Source: Evansella caseinilytica
GTDB lineage: Bacteria; Bacillota; Bacilli; Bacillales; Salisediminibacteriaceae
Reading direction: 5' to 3'
Assembly: GCF_900107275.1 (NCBI RefSeq)
Contig: NZ_FNPI01000001.1
Location: 62,001 to 126,000, forward strand
Length of the DNA: 64,000 nucleotides
Shown one piece after another: positions 29,578 to 38,369 of this stretch (its first letter is position 1; each line of letters starts with the position of its first letter). Below the pieces are notes generated by a model that was not told the DNA's origin, did not search any database, and was given only the letters and a program-made list of their open reading frames with translations. Both the position numbers and the translations under genes were made by a program.

Positions 29578-30757
29578 ATGACATGGGAGCAGTTATTTCC
29601 AAAGCACATCTTGGACAGAGGCTTTGATTATTATCATCGCGGACATGTGGAAGATTTATATGTCCGCGAGGATGTTATCGAAGCAGCTGTGCATGGAAGC
29701 GAAAAATATGATGTTCATATTAATAAAGTGGAAAAATTATTGATATGAGCTGCAATTGTCCATATGCTGCTGAGGGAAGTTATTGCAAACATATGGCGGC
29801 CGTACTATTTTGTATGGAGGACGAAGAAGTGGAAGACAATATAGACAAAAATGAAGCGGAAGTTGTCACAAATGTGCCTTCTGAAAAGGAGTCGGGCGCA
29901 GAAGAAAGCGTTGTCATGCTGGTGAATGCAGCTGAAGAAGCTTTAGTTAGAAATTTTTTAGCGGGTATTCTCGAAAATGATGAAAAGCTGCTGAACCGCT
30001 TCAAGAGCGCTTTGTGCCGCGAAATTTCCCCAGTTGATATGAAACGATAAAAAACAGATAAACGGAATATTCAGGGAGTACGCAGGACGGCAGGATTTTA
30101 TAGATTATTATCGCTCGGGGGCGTTTGTGTCGGAGCTTGAAGAATTCCTTGATGATGACATACAAGGTATGCTGGATTATGAGCAATATAAAATTCATGT
30201 ACTTGAGGAAGGCAAGAGATAAGACAAGAATTCACCGGGAATGGTGACGGATTATAGTTTACAGTTAAAAAACCTATATAAACAGCTGGGAAACGAGCAG
30301 GCTTATGAAAAAGAGTTATTGTCTTTTCTTTAGTGCTGGAATATAAAGCTGGTGATAGTGATATCTTTAAAGAACTTAAGTCACTTTATCCGGAGGAGCA
30401 ATGGGAGGAAAAAAGAGAAACAATCTTCAAAAAGCTACCGCCGTATGCAAGTGTTGACAAGTTATATGAGTTCGAAAAGTTATATGACCGTTTGCTGAAG
30501 AGGGTGTTGGACTCTACAGGACTTTATCTGCTGACAGAGTATGAAACATGTTTGAAGAAATTATACCCTCAAGAGCTTCTTAATAAGTACGAGACGGTGG
30601 TAAGGGACATGGCGAGTCATACGTCTGACCGTAAACGTTATCGGGAGATTGTTGCCATTTTAAGAAGAATGCAAAAGTACCCGGAAGGAAAAAGTGGCCC
30701 AAATCGTGACTGATTGGCAGTTTGCATATAGGAATCGGCGGGCAATGATGGAAGTGG
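29578..30757 (+). pseudogene. SWIM zinc-finger protein, multiply frameshifted
   Basis: Pieces in several frames belong to one gene: TWEQLFPKHILDRGFDYYHR (29578 on), the SWIM motif SCNCPYAAEGSYCKHMAAVL (29748 on), then FREYAGRQDFIDYYRSGAFV, LDYEQYKIHVLEEGKR with an in-frame stop, ELLSF with a stop, and a long C-terminal block VEYKAGDS-like to RRMQKYPEGK, and finally VAQIVTDWQFAYRNRRAMME in another frame. At least four lesions are present. The 3' end runs into a 44-bp hairpin element at 30754, so the natural stop is lost. Confidence 0.75.
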
Positions 30758-30797
30758 TTGTTCAAAAAGAGACAAAGAAATCTATTGGAACAACCAC
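30754..30797. repeat. 44-bp hairpin element, solo copy
   Basis: Arms GTGGTTGTTC and GAACAACCAC with inner CAAAAAGA / TCTATTG, total 44 bp, the same design and length as the hairpins at 9734, 20498, 56093 and 62593. It sits between the end of the SWIM remnant and ohyA and may also terminate ohyA transcription. Confidence 0.8.
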
Positions 30798-30814
30798 TTC
30801 ACCGGTCTTCCATG

Positions 30815-32584
30815 TTAAAGTAATTTATATTCCTGAAGTAACTGCACAATTCTGGTATGAGAAAGCTTGTTCATTGTCCCTGCTGCCGCCATTTTCATCT
30901 TCTCAGGCAATTGTAAATCGGTGAGCTTTTTGCCATCCAACATTTTCGAGGTAGAATCCAGCAGAACGCGAACATCGTATGCGGATGCAAACACTTCCGG
31001 TACACCGCGGTCAATCTCAAGCAGCTGATAAACGGCTTCCATGGCTGTGCGAACCGAATATTCCGTGGTAAACACAGTGTCTCGCGGCGTTTCTGCAAAA
31101 TTGCCAATAAAGGCGGCATTGACACAGCCATCTGGCACAACGTTCGGACGATCTCCTTCCGCTCTAGGCATAAAATAGGCAGTAACATAAGGCATCATGC
31201 AAGGAACACAATTGGCTGAGTGGACAGCCAAATCATCAATCTCCCTTTCCGGTACACCAATATGATAGAGCCATTCTTTCGTTATTTCGATGCCTGTGCA
31301 GTCCTTCATTGGTTTTTTGATATAGTTGCCCGGCACATCGCAATATAAGCTGTATACCCAAACGACTAGCTGATGTTTTGGTTGGGATTTAAAGTGAGGC
31401 TGGCGATTTAAAGTGAAGCTCATCAGCCAGTTAGAATCCTTCACTGAAACGATACCGCCGGTGACGACTTTTCCGCTGAAAGGATCGCGCTTGCAGATTT
31501 TTTCAATATAAGGCGGAATGCGGTCATCTAATGTGGTGATAGTTGCAGATTCCCAGTTGCTTTCGGCGATGTTGCCGCAGAATTTTTCAGGACGCCCGAA
31601 AGCGGGGTCTTGGTTTGCGATATTTCTCCATAACTCCCAGCTTCCGCCAAGGTCGGTCTTCATCATGGCAGGAGTGTGGTTGTCTCCTAAGGTAGAACAC
31701 TCGGTATTGCTGCCGTTTGTAATGAATACGAGATCGTTTCGGGTTAATGCAATCTGCTTTTCCTGTCCGCCCTGGGTATAGGTTAGTTTTTTCGCAATTT
31801 TTTTATCATGGGTAATGTCAAATTCCACATTAGTAACAGTTGTTCCATATTGGAAATTGACACCGTGTTTTTCGAGATATTTAACAAGCGGGAGGGCAAG
31901 GGATTCATACTGATTATACTTTGTGAATTTCAGCGCGGAAAAATCCGGCAGGCCGCCAATATGATGAATGAAGCGGGCGATGTATCTGCGCATTTCCATC
32001 GCGCTGTGCCACGGTTCGAAGGCAAACATCGTCTGCCAGTAAAGCCAGAAGTTAGAAGCGAAGAAGTCGTCTGAGAAGACATCGGTGATTTTTACATCCT
32101 GCAGTTCTTCTTCCGGGGTAAAGAACAGCTTAATCATTTCTGTCGAAGCTGTTTGGCTTAAGGTAAATTTACCGTCCGTACGGGCATCTTCGCCGCGATT
32201 CATGATCGCCCGCTGCAGGGAGTAGTTTGGATCTTCCTTGTTAAGCCAATAAAATTCGTCCAGTACTGAGGCATTTTCTGTTTCCAGAGATGGGATGGAT
32301 CGGAATAGGTCCCACAGGCATTCAAAATGATCTTCCATTTCTCGTCCCCCGCGGATAATAAATCCACGCCCATCATCATAGATTCCATCTAATCCTCCGC
32401 CAGATATTTCAAGCTCTTCTAAAATATAAATGTTTTCTCCTTTCATTTGTCCGTCGCGCACCAGAAATGCAGCTGCAGATAAAGAAGCGAGACCGGAACC
32501 AATGAGATATGCCGATTTTTGCTCGACACCTTGGGGTTTTTTCGGACGGGCAAAAGCTTCATAGTTTCCATTGCTGTAATACAT
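30815..32584 (-). CDS. ohyA: Oleate hydratase
   Basis: A 589-residue FAD-dependent fatty acid hydratase that adds water to the cis-9 double bond of oleate and related acids, a defence against toxic unsaturated fatty acids. The FAD motif [17 protein letters not shown] is near residue 27, then [27 protein letters not shown] with the catalytic Glu, and [13 protein letters not shown]. Start ATG 32584 follows GAAGGAGGTACAAAGC, which excludes six extra upstream codons. A divergent TetR gene lies 453 bp away and is the likely regulator. Confidence 0.95.
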   Translation of the reverse strand: MYYSNGNYEAFARPKKPQGVEQKSAYLIGSGLASLSAAAFLVRDGQMKGENIYILEELEISGGGLDGIYDDGRGFIIRGGREMEDHFECLWDLFRSIPSLETENASVLDEFYWLNKEDPNYSLQRAIMNRGEDARTDGKFTLSQTASTEMIKLFFTPEEELQDVKITDVFSDDFFASNFWLYWQTMFAFEPWHSAMEMRRYIARFIHHIGGLPDFSALKFTKYNQYESLALPLVKYLEKHGVNFQYGTTVTNVEFDITHDKKIAKKLTYTQGGQEKQIALTRNDLVFITNGSNTECSTLGDNHTPAMMKTDLGGSWELWRNIANQDPAFGRPEKFCGNIAESNWESATITTLDDRIPPYIEKICKRDPFSGKVVTGGIVSVKDSNWLMSFTLNRQPHFKSQPKHQLVVWVYSLYCDVPGNYIKKPMKDCTGIEITKEWLYHIGVPEREIDDLAVHSANCVPCMMPYVTAYFMPRAEGDRPNVVPDGCVNAAFIGNFAETPRDTVFTTEYSVRTAMEAVYQLLEIDRGVPEVFASAYDVRVLLDSTSKMLDGKKLTDLQLPEKMKMAAAGTMNKLSHTRIVQLLQEYKLL

Positions 32585-32614
32585 GCTTTGTACCTCCTTC
32601 AAATCATTTTTTCA

Positions 32615-32643
32615 ATTTTATTTTAGTGTAATGAACGACACAA
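32615..32643 (-). promoter_or_regulatory. Likely promoter of ohyA
   Basis: On the minus strand TTGTGT (32643-32638) and TAAAAT (32620-32615) are 17 bp apart, 31 bp before the ohyA start. The -35 is weak. The rest of the divergent region 32644-33037 holds no gene. Confidence 0.5.
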
Positions 32644-33037
32644 ACATATAGACCTTTAATGGGCTGTGTTAAAAATTTCAACAGTGAAGGCGGAATGTAC
32701 AAATAAATTTATATTTCTATTTTCGTATAGTGTTAGAGAGCCGGTGACGGTAACGTTTTTAGTGGAAGTTGATGGAAAAATATAGTAGGATAATATTATC
32801 GGTTTTTCTAAAAGAGCGTGGTCAAAAGATAGGCTCTTTTTGAAAGACGTTGCTCTATGCATTTGAACCGTTATGTCATGAGAGAAGGCTTTGAAAATAA
32901 AATCACCGTTCCAACAAATGTATTTATTTTGAAAAGGGCTTGTTTTTTTCAACAAACAGCCCCAAAGCTTCGAAAACAGTAAAAGGATAAAAGCGATTGT
33001 TTGAACACATACTAAAAATACTTTTGTGAGGTGCATT

Positions 33038-33601
33038 ATGTCGTTTTATACAAAGCAAGCCTTAGCCGGTGCATTAAAGGATATGCTGAGTACAAAATCT
33101 TTAGACAGAATCACAGTGATAGAATTAGTGGAAACATGCAAGCTAAGCCGTCAAACTTTTTACTATCATTTTCAGGATATATATGACCTCCTGGGCTGGA
33201 TTTACAAAACGGAAGCACTGGCAGCGATCAACAATAGCAGATCCTATGAGACATGGAAGCAAGGGCTTATGACCATTTTGGAATATATGGAAGCTAACAG
33301 GGCGTTGTGTATCAATACATATCGTTCCTTAGGGAAAGAGCATCTCGAAATGTTCCTGAATCAGGTTTTGAATGAACTGTTAGGAGATGTCATTGATGAG
33401 ATCGTGGACACGCATAATATTTCAGAAGAGGACAAACGATTCATCATTCGATTTTATAGTCATGCTTTTGCAGGATCGTTGCTGGATTGGATTCGTGATG
33501 GTTTAAAAATGCCTTCAAATATGATGGTGGATTATATAGAACGGTTGATGGAAGGACAGTTTGTTGATTTGGCGGAGAGGTTTGATGGCAAAGACGGCTG
33601 A
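33038..33601 (+). CDS. TetR/AcrR family regulator (DhaS-like)
   Basis: A 187-residue TetR protein: helix-turn-helix RITVIELVETCKLSRQTFYY at residues 23-42, and a C-terminal domain of the DhaS-like type ending with FYSHAFAGSLLDWIRDGLKM. ATG 33038 follows GAGGTG; a GTG four codons earlier is inside the site. It is divergent from ohyA; such pairs are usual for fatty acid hydratase genes, so control of ohyA by a lipid ligand is likely but not shown. Confidence 0.88.
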   Translation: MSFYTKQALAGALKDMLSTKSLDRITVIELVETCKLSRQTFYYHFQDIYDLLGWIYKTEALAAINNSRSYETWKQGLMTILEYMEANRALCINTYRSLGKEHLEMFLNQVLNELLGDVIDEIVDTHNISEEDKRFIIRFYSHAFAGSLLDWIRDGLKMPSNMMVDYIERLMEGQFVDLAERFDGKDG

Positions 33602-34002
33602 AGCTTTTAGTGAGACAGCTTAACATAAGACGTATGTGGTGTATATTTAAATTAACTAACTGTTTGGTTAAAAATATCGGGACGTGAGGTTTCAAGCAAA
33701 TGACTAACTTACTTGAAAACGAATGTTTGAACCCCAAGGTAGGATTAGTTTGAAATCCTTATTACCGCCAGCATTATTTATGGTTTTGAACACTTTCGCT
33801 TAAGAAAAATTTGAGACATGCTGTATCAATTGACTTATTAAATACTAACGTTTGCAAAAAAAGTGATATTTTCATAACAATTACATTTAATTTATGCATA
33901 ATCACCGATCAATTGTTATAAAGTTTTAAAGCGTAGGGAAGAAGTGGGATTGGTTATTGCAAGCTTTGCACGAATGAAAACACGGCTGCTTGGAGGTATG
34001 AT
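33602..34002. other. Intergenic stretch with one dyad
   Basis: No gene. TTAAC (33652-33656) and GTTAA (33667-33671) flank TAACTGTTTG, a TetR-operator-like dyad just after the TetR gene. The last 30 bp hold the GGAGGT site of the next gene. Confidence 0.4.
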
Positions 34003-35202
34003 ATGAATAATAGTACTGAAGAAAGTGGTGGACAAGGAAGTATATCTGAGGATGGTAATCAACAGCAAATAAAAGCAGTGAACCAGGAATTAGAAGCAAC
34101 AGGTACTGCAACGATTCATGCCGGTACTTATCAGCAAAACATCAGGGGATTCGGCGGAGCCAGTATCCGTGGCTGGATTTCTGATCTGACAGAGTATCAG
34201 GCAATGAAGGCTTTTGATCCGGTAAACGGGATGGGGCTAAGCATCCTTCGAGTCCGGGTTTCTCCTAACAGTGCTGATTTTGCTGCTGAAAAAACAACTA
34301 TTGACAGGGCGAAATCATATGGGGCAAGCGTTATTGCAACGGCATGGACGGCACCAGCCGACATGAAAACAAACAACAATATAGTAGGAGGGAAACTTAA
34401 GCCGGAATCCTATGCTGCTTATGCAACGCATCTGCGGAACTTCACCAATACAGTTGGTGGTGTAATGGCTGTCAGTCCATGGAACGAGCCGGACTGGCAA
34501 GTGAATTATGAATCAATGAATGACACGGCTCAGGAAATTGGAAACTTCATTGCCAACCACGGACACAATTGTGGCGCACCGGTAATGGCCCCGGAAACAC
34601 TAGGTATGAACCAATCATTTACTACCACTGTAAACAATATTGCCGGTGCAAGGCTGACTTATATTTGTGGTCATATTTACGGGAGCTCTCCTTATGTATT
34701 GAATTTAGGAAAAGAAGTCTGGATGACCGAACATATCACGGATACTAATGATGCCAATATTTGGAGCGGAGCGATGAATACTGCAAGGGAAATCCACAAT
34801 GTGATGAACGCCGGATGGAACATGTGGGTATGGTGGTATATCAGGAGGAGTTATGGTCTGATTGATGAAGATAACAATTTAACCAAACGGGGTTATGTGG
34901 CAACCCATTTCTCGAAGTTTATACGGCCCGGATATAATAAAATTGAATGTACGGCAAATCCCACCTCCGGCGTTTATACAACTGCCTACAGGAGGGGCTC
35001 TTCGATTGTAATTGTTGCCATCAACGAAAATACATCGGTTACCTATCAACCATTCACAATGAATGGCGTATCGGTTACCGGGTTTGATCGTTGGCGAACG
35101 ACGAGCTCCAGCAATCTTCAACAGGATAGTTTCTCCGTTTCGGATGGCAGTTTTGGTATCAATTTGCCGGCGCAGAGTATAACAACCTTGGTGTCCAGGT
35201 AA
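34003..35202 (+). CDS. GH30 glucuronoxylanase-like enzyme without signal peptide
   Basis: A 399-residue GH30 subfamily-8-type enzyme, related to XynC, which cuts glucuronoxylan next to methylglucuronic acid side chains. Catalytic acid/base Glu162 in SPWNEPDW and nucleophile Glu243 in WMTEHITD are present, as is WWYIRRSYGLIDE with the Arg that reads the glucuronate. A beta-sandwich side domain closes the protein. XynC-type enzymes are secreted, but here the N-terminus is a polar stretch rich in Glu, Ser and Gln (residues 1-34) with no hydrophobic core, and the frame upstream hits a stop without a signal peptide. GGAGGT precedes the ATG. Neighbouring hexuronate genes fit the product. Confidence 0.88.
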   Translation: MNNSTEESGGQGSISEDGNQQQIKAVNQELEATGTATIHAGTYQQNIRGFGGASIRGWISDLTEYQAMKAFDPVNGMGLSILRVRVSPNSADFAAEKTTIDRAKSYGASVIATAWTAPADMKTNNNIVGGKLKPESYAAYATHLRNFTNTVGGVMAVSPWNEPDWQVNYESMNDTAQEIGNFIANHGHNCGAPVMAPETLGMNQSFTTTVNNIAGARLTYICGHIYGSSPYVLNLGKEVWMTEHITDTNDANIWSGAMNTAREIHNVMNAGWNMWVWWYIRRSYGLIDEDNNLTKRGYVATHFSKFIRPGYNKIECTANPTSGVYTTAYRRGSSIVIVAINENTSVTYQPFTMNGVSVTGFDRWRTTSSSNLQQDSFSVSDGSFGINLPAQSITTLVSR

Positions 35203-35224
35203 GTTAGTGTCTAATGAAAGCTAA

Positions 35225-35397
35225 ATGAGCTGTGTCAAAAGCTAAAATGATTTTTTACGAGGCAATGTCTCCGTGCTTGTCTCTTTCTCTGCTATCACCA
35301 CTTCGATGACATGATGAGACGGCTCGTCACTTCCCTACGATGATGATCATTTGTTTTGGGGATGTCTCAAAAGGGGAACTCTCCTTTTTGAGACATC
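35225..35397. repeat. Dispersed MITE-like element, variant copy
   Basis: Contains words shared in inverse with the element at 9734 (ACGAGCCGTCTCATCATGTCATCG-type core, AAGAGACAA) and ends in a hairpin GATGTCTCAAAAGG (35361-35374) / CCTTTTTGAGACATC (35383-35397) of the same shape but other sequence. It follows the GH30 gene and may also terminate it. No gene is seen from 35398 to 35695. Confidence 0.6.
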
Positions 35398-35695
35398 TAA
35401 TCCTTACTCTATTTAGTATGTTCATCGCCCCGTTTGGAATCCTCTGTTATCTACTACTTGCAGGGCAAAAGAAAATACCACATATAACATGCTGCGATTG
35501 GACAAGCTTCTAAACTGATAAGGCAAATGATACTTGGCAGCCGCCCCAATCTCGAGCCATTCTAAACACCTCGATATTCATAAACGATAATAACTATCTT
35601 CAACTCTTGCGTTCATCTTCAACCAATTCATTGTTATCACATTCAACAGCCAATATAAATGTTTGATAATTTAAAATATAAAAAAAATAAATGGT

Positions 35696-35752
35696 AGAAA
35701 CCGTTTACAAGAGAAAAAACATATTGTATACTTAACATACGTTGTATACAAC
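35696..35752 (+). promoter_or_regulatory. Promoter, cre box and GntR operator of the hexuronate operon
   Basis: TTTACA (35704-35709) and TATACT (35727-35732) are 17 bp apart. AGAAACCGTTTACA (35696-35709) matches the cre consensus at 13 of 14 positions and overlaps the -35. The perfect palindrome GTTGTATACAAC (35741-35752) sits just after the -10, typical of FadR/UxuR-type GntR operators. Together they predict CcpA repression and autoregulation by the first gene. Confidence 0.75.
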
Positions 35753-35781
35753 CTATACAACCATAAAGTGAGGTGATGAAA

Positions 35782-36471
35782 ATGAGTTTTCCAGTTGAGC
35801 GGCTGCCTTCTTCTTCAAAGGGAGATGAGATTGCCAGTTTAATGAGGTTCGAAATTATCTCCGGCAGGTTAAAAAAAGGGGACGTCGTTTCGGAAAATTC
35901 ACTTGCCAAAACGTATCATGCCAGTCGATCACCGGCCAGAGAAGCATTGCGCATTCTCCAAGCGGAAGGTCTTCTTAGATTAGAACGACTGGGTGCTGTG
36001 GTAGTTGGATTAACCGAAAAAGATATGGAAGAAATCAATGATGTTCGCTTTCTGATTGAAAGCTTTGTGATGAAGGAATGTGCAAAAAATGCCAACGACT
36101 CGTTATATGCATATTTGCGATACACATTAGAGAACATGCGGATTTCAGCGATAAATAATGACTTTGTTGAATTTTCCATTCAGGATATTACGTTCCATGA
36201 GGCGATCATTGAGGCAAGTAATCATAAACGAATCCTTCATGTTTGGAAAGGGATTAAAAATATCGTTGTCACCGCATTGCTGATTGCGACAGAAAAAAGA
36301 ATGATGGAGCGAGATCAAATTGACAATCTAATTAAAAAGCATTCTGATATCATTGATGCGATGAAGGATGGGGATGCTCAAAAAATTGAAGACGCTTTGA
36401 AAATCCATTTTGTGGATACGAGGAAAACCGTCTTTGAAAGTATTTTTACAAATCAGTCAATGACAGAATAA
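35782..36471 (+). CDS. GntR family regulator (FCD type)
   Basis: A 229-residue regulator with a GntR winged helix (SENSLAKTYHASRSPAREAL at about residues 40-60) and an all-helical FCD ligand domain with the metal-binding His pattern (DITFHEAIIEASNH ... HFVDTRKT). ATG 35782 is preferred over ATG 35776 and GTG 35773 because it is 7 bases after GAGGTG. It is the first gene of the hexuronate operon and has its probable operator 30 bp upstream. Confidence 0.9.
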   Translation: MSFPVERLPSSSKGDEIASLMRFEIISGRLKKGDVVSENSLAKTYHASRSPAREALRILQAEGLLRLERLGAVVVGLTEKDMEEINDVRFLIESFVMKECAKNANDSLYAYLRYTLENMRISAINNDFVEFSIQDITFHEAIIEASNHKRILHVWKGIKNIVVTALLIATEKRMMERDQIDNLIKKHSDIIDAMKDGDAQKIEDALKIHFVDTRKTVFESIFTNQSMTE

Positions 36472-36550
36472 TAAAAACAACTTCTAAATGAAAGCATTCG
36501 GAAAGCTGTCCAGTTGCAGCACTTCCGTTTCATAATAAGGGAGGCAGACG

Positions 36551-37561
36551 ATGAAAGCCGGTATTTACCAGGGAACGAGGCAGCTTGAAGTTGCTGAAGT
36601 TGCAGTACCCTCAATAGCTATGGATGAAGCGCTTATAAAGATGTCTTATGCTGGGATTTGTGGAACCGATATGATGATTTATTCGGGCTTGCATCCACGA
36701 GCGAGTGCGCCGCTAATTATGGGGCACGAATTTTCCGGAGTGATTGAAAAAATAAACACCACCGAAACTTTAACAGTGGGAGATCGGGTTGCGGTTAATC
36801 CGTTAACAAGTTGCGGCAAATGTGTGCCGTGTAAAACAGGTTTACATCATATTTGCGACAACCTTAGATACTTAGGAATTGATCTGGACGGAGGATTTGC
36901 CCGTTATGTAAAAGTCCCCGTTGGAAACTTATATAAGCTGCCTGACTCGATTAGTGACATGAATGCATCCTTAATTGAACCTTTAGCTGTCGCCATCCAC
37001 ACGGTGAGGCGCTCCAAACTAAAGGTTGCAGATACCGCCGTTATTCTTGGAGCCGGTCCAATCGGTTTGTTAATCGGATTGATCGCCAAACGGGCAGGAG
37101 CCGCAAAAGTCATGATCTCGGATGTGAGTCGATTCCGATTAAAAATAGCAGAAGCTTACGAACTGGAACCAGTCGACGCCACAAAGGAAGATATTGTAAA
37201 GGTGGTTAAGGAATCCACAAACGGTGTTGGGGCGGATGTTGTATTTGAAGTGGCGGGGAATCAAATGACAGCTAATCAAATGATTGAAGCCATTCGCACG
37301 CAAGGTGAAATTGTCGTAGTGAGTGTGTATAAAAAATCACCGGAAATTAATTTAGCGAAAATGCATTTCAGAGAATTATCACTAACAACTACACGCTGTT
37401 TTACATCAGAGGATTTTCAAAAAGCACTTTCGATGTTAAGTCAAGGAGAAATCGACCTTTCAGGATTAGTTTCTCACAAGCTGCCGTTAGATCAGTTTGA
37501 AGAAGGGTTTAAACTCATGGTTGCTTCAACGGACTCTATGAAAATACTTTTTTATTCCTAA
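36551..37561 (+). CDS. Zn-dependent alcohol/polyol dehydrogenase (MDR)
   Basis: A 336-residue medium-chain dehydrogenase. Catalytic zinc residues are in YAGICGTD and MGHEFSG, the structural zinc Cys in CGKCVPCKTGLHHIC, and the NAD motif GAGPIGLLIG at about residue 172. It lies in the hexuronate/aldonate operon, so a sugar acid (such as a hexonate) is the likely substrate, unproven. Start ATG after AGGGAGGCAGACG. Confidence 0.88.
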   Translation: MKAGIYQGTRQLEVAEVAVPSIAMDEALIKMSYAGICGTDMMIYSGLHPRASAPLIMGHEFSGVIEKINTTETLTVGDRVAVNPLTSCGKCVPCKTGLHHICDNLRYLGIDLDGGFARYVKVPVGNLYKLPDSISDMNASLIEPLAVAIHTVRRSKLKVADTAVILGAGPIGLLIGLIAKRAGAAKVMISDVSRFRLKIAEAYELEPVDATKEDIVKVVKESTNGVGADVVFEVAGNQMTANQMIEAIRTQGEIVVVSVYKKSPEINLAKMHFRELSLTTTRCFTSEDFQKALSMLSQGEIDLSGLVSHKLPLDQFEEGFKLMVASTDSMKILFYS

Positions 37562-37571
37562 GGAGGTGTCA

Positions 37572-38330
37572 ATGATGGTTTCGCTGTTTGATCTTAAAGA
37601 CCGGGTTGCAGTGGTGACAGGTGGAACAAGAGGCATCGGGAAAGCAATCGCCATCGGTCTTGCGGAATCGGGAGCAAATATTGCCCTATTACAGCGTTCT
37701 GATAACGCTGAAACGAAAAGAGAGATTGAAAAGCTTGGCGTAACATGCGAGATTTTTCAATGTGATTTACATGATCTGGATCGGGTGCGCAATGTCCTTC
37801 CTGAGGTGTTGGAAAAACTGGGGGCTGTTGATATTCTTGTTAATAACGCAGGAATCCAAAGAAGGCACCCGGCGGTTGAATTTCCAGAGAGTGATTGGGA
37901 TGAAGTTCTGAAAGTAAACCTCAAGGCTGTTTGGATCCTATGTCAAGAGGCTGGAAAAATCATGACCGATCAGAAAAAAGGGAAAATTATTAACATTGCT
38001 TCTCTAGTTTCTTATCAAGGCGGGATTTTTGTACCGGCCTATACAGCAGCGAAAGGAGCTGTAGGGCAACTTACAAAAGCGCTGGCAAATGAATGGTCTT
38101 CCCTGGGAGTAAATGTAAATGCGATCGTCCCTGGATATATTGCCACTGAAATGAATACGGCACTTATCGATGATCCTGTTCGAAGCAGACAAATACTAGA
38201 AAGAATTCCTGCTGGCAGGTGGGGAGATCCGGAAGACTTTAAAGGAGCAGCTATCTACTTAGCCTCAGCGGCGTCCGATTATGTACATGGACATCTTCTC
38301 GCTGTCGATGGTGGTTGGCTAGGAAGATAA
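37572..38330 (+). CDS. SDR sugar-acid dehydrogenase (KduD/GnO type)
   Basis: A 252-residue short-chain dehydrogenase with TGGTRGIG, NNAGIQRR, Ser in NIASLVSYQGG and YTAAK, closing with LAVDGGWLGR as in 2-deoxygluconate or gluconate 5-dehydrogenases. AAGGAGG lies just upstream; ATG at 37572 (or 37575) is favoured over the GTG at 37566, which is inside the site. It starts 10 bp after the MDR gene. A role in oxidising or reducing a keto-acid intermediate of hexuronate breakdown is inferred. Confidence 0.87.
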   Translation: MMVSLFDLKDRVAVVTGGTRGIGKAIAIGLAESGANIALLQRSDNAETKREIEKLGVTCEIFQCDLHDLDRVRNVLPEVLEKLGAVDILVNNAGIQRRHPAVEFPESDWDEVLKVNLKAVWILCQEAGKIMTDQKKGKIINIASLVSYQGGIFVPAYTAAKGAVGQLTKALANEWSSLGVNVNAIVPGYIATEMNTALIDDPVRSRQILERIPAGRWGDPEDFKGAAIYLASAASDYVHGHLLAVDGGWLGR

Positions 38331-38369
38331 AGCAGAATAGCTATTTTTTCAGATAAAGGGTGGGAGACA

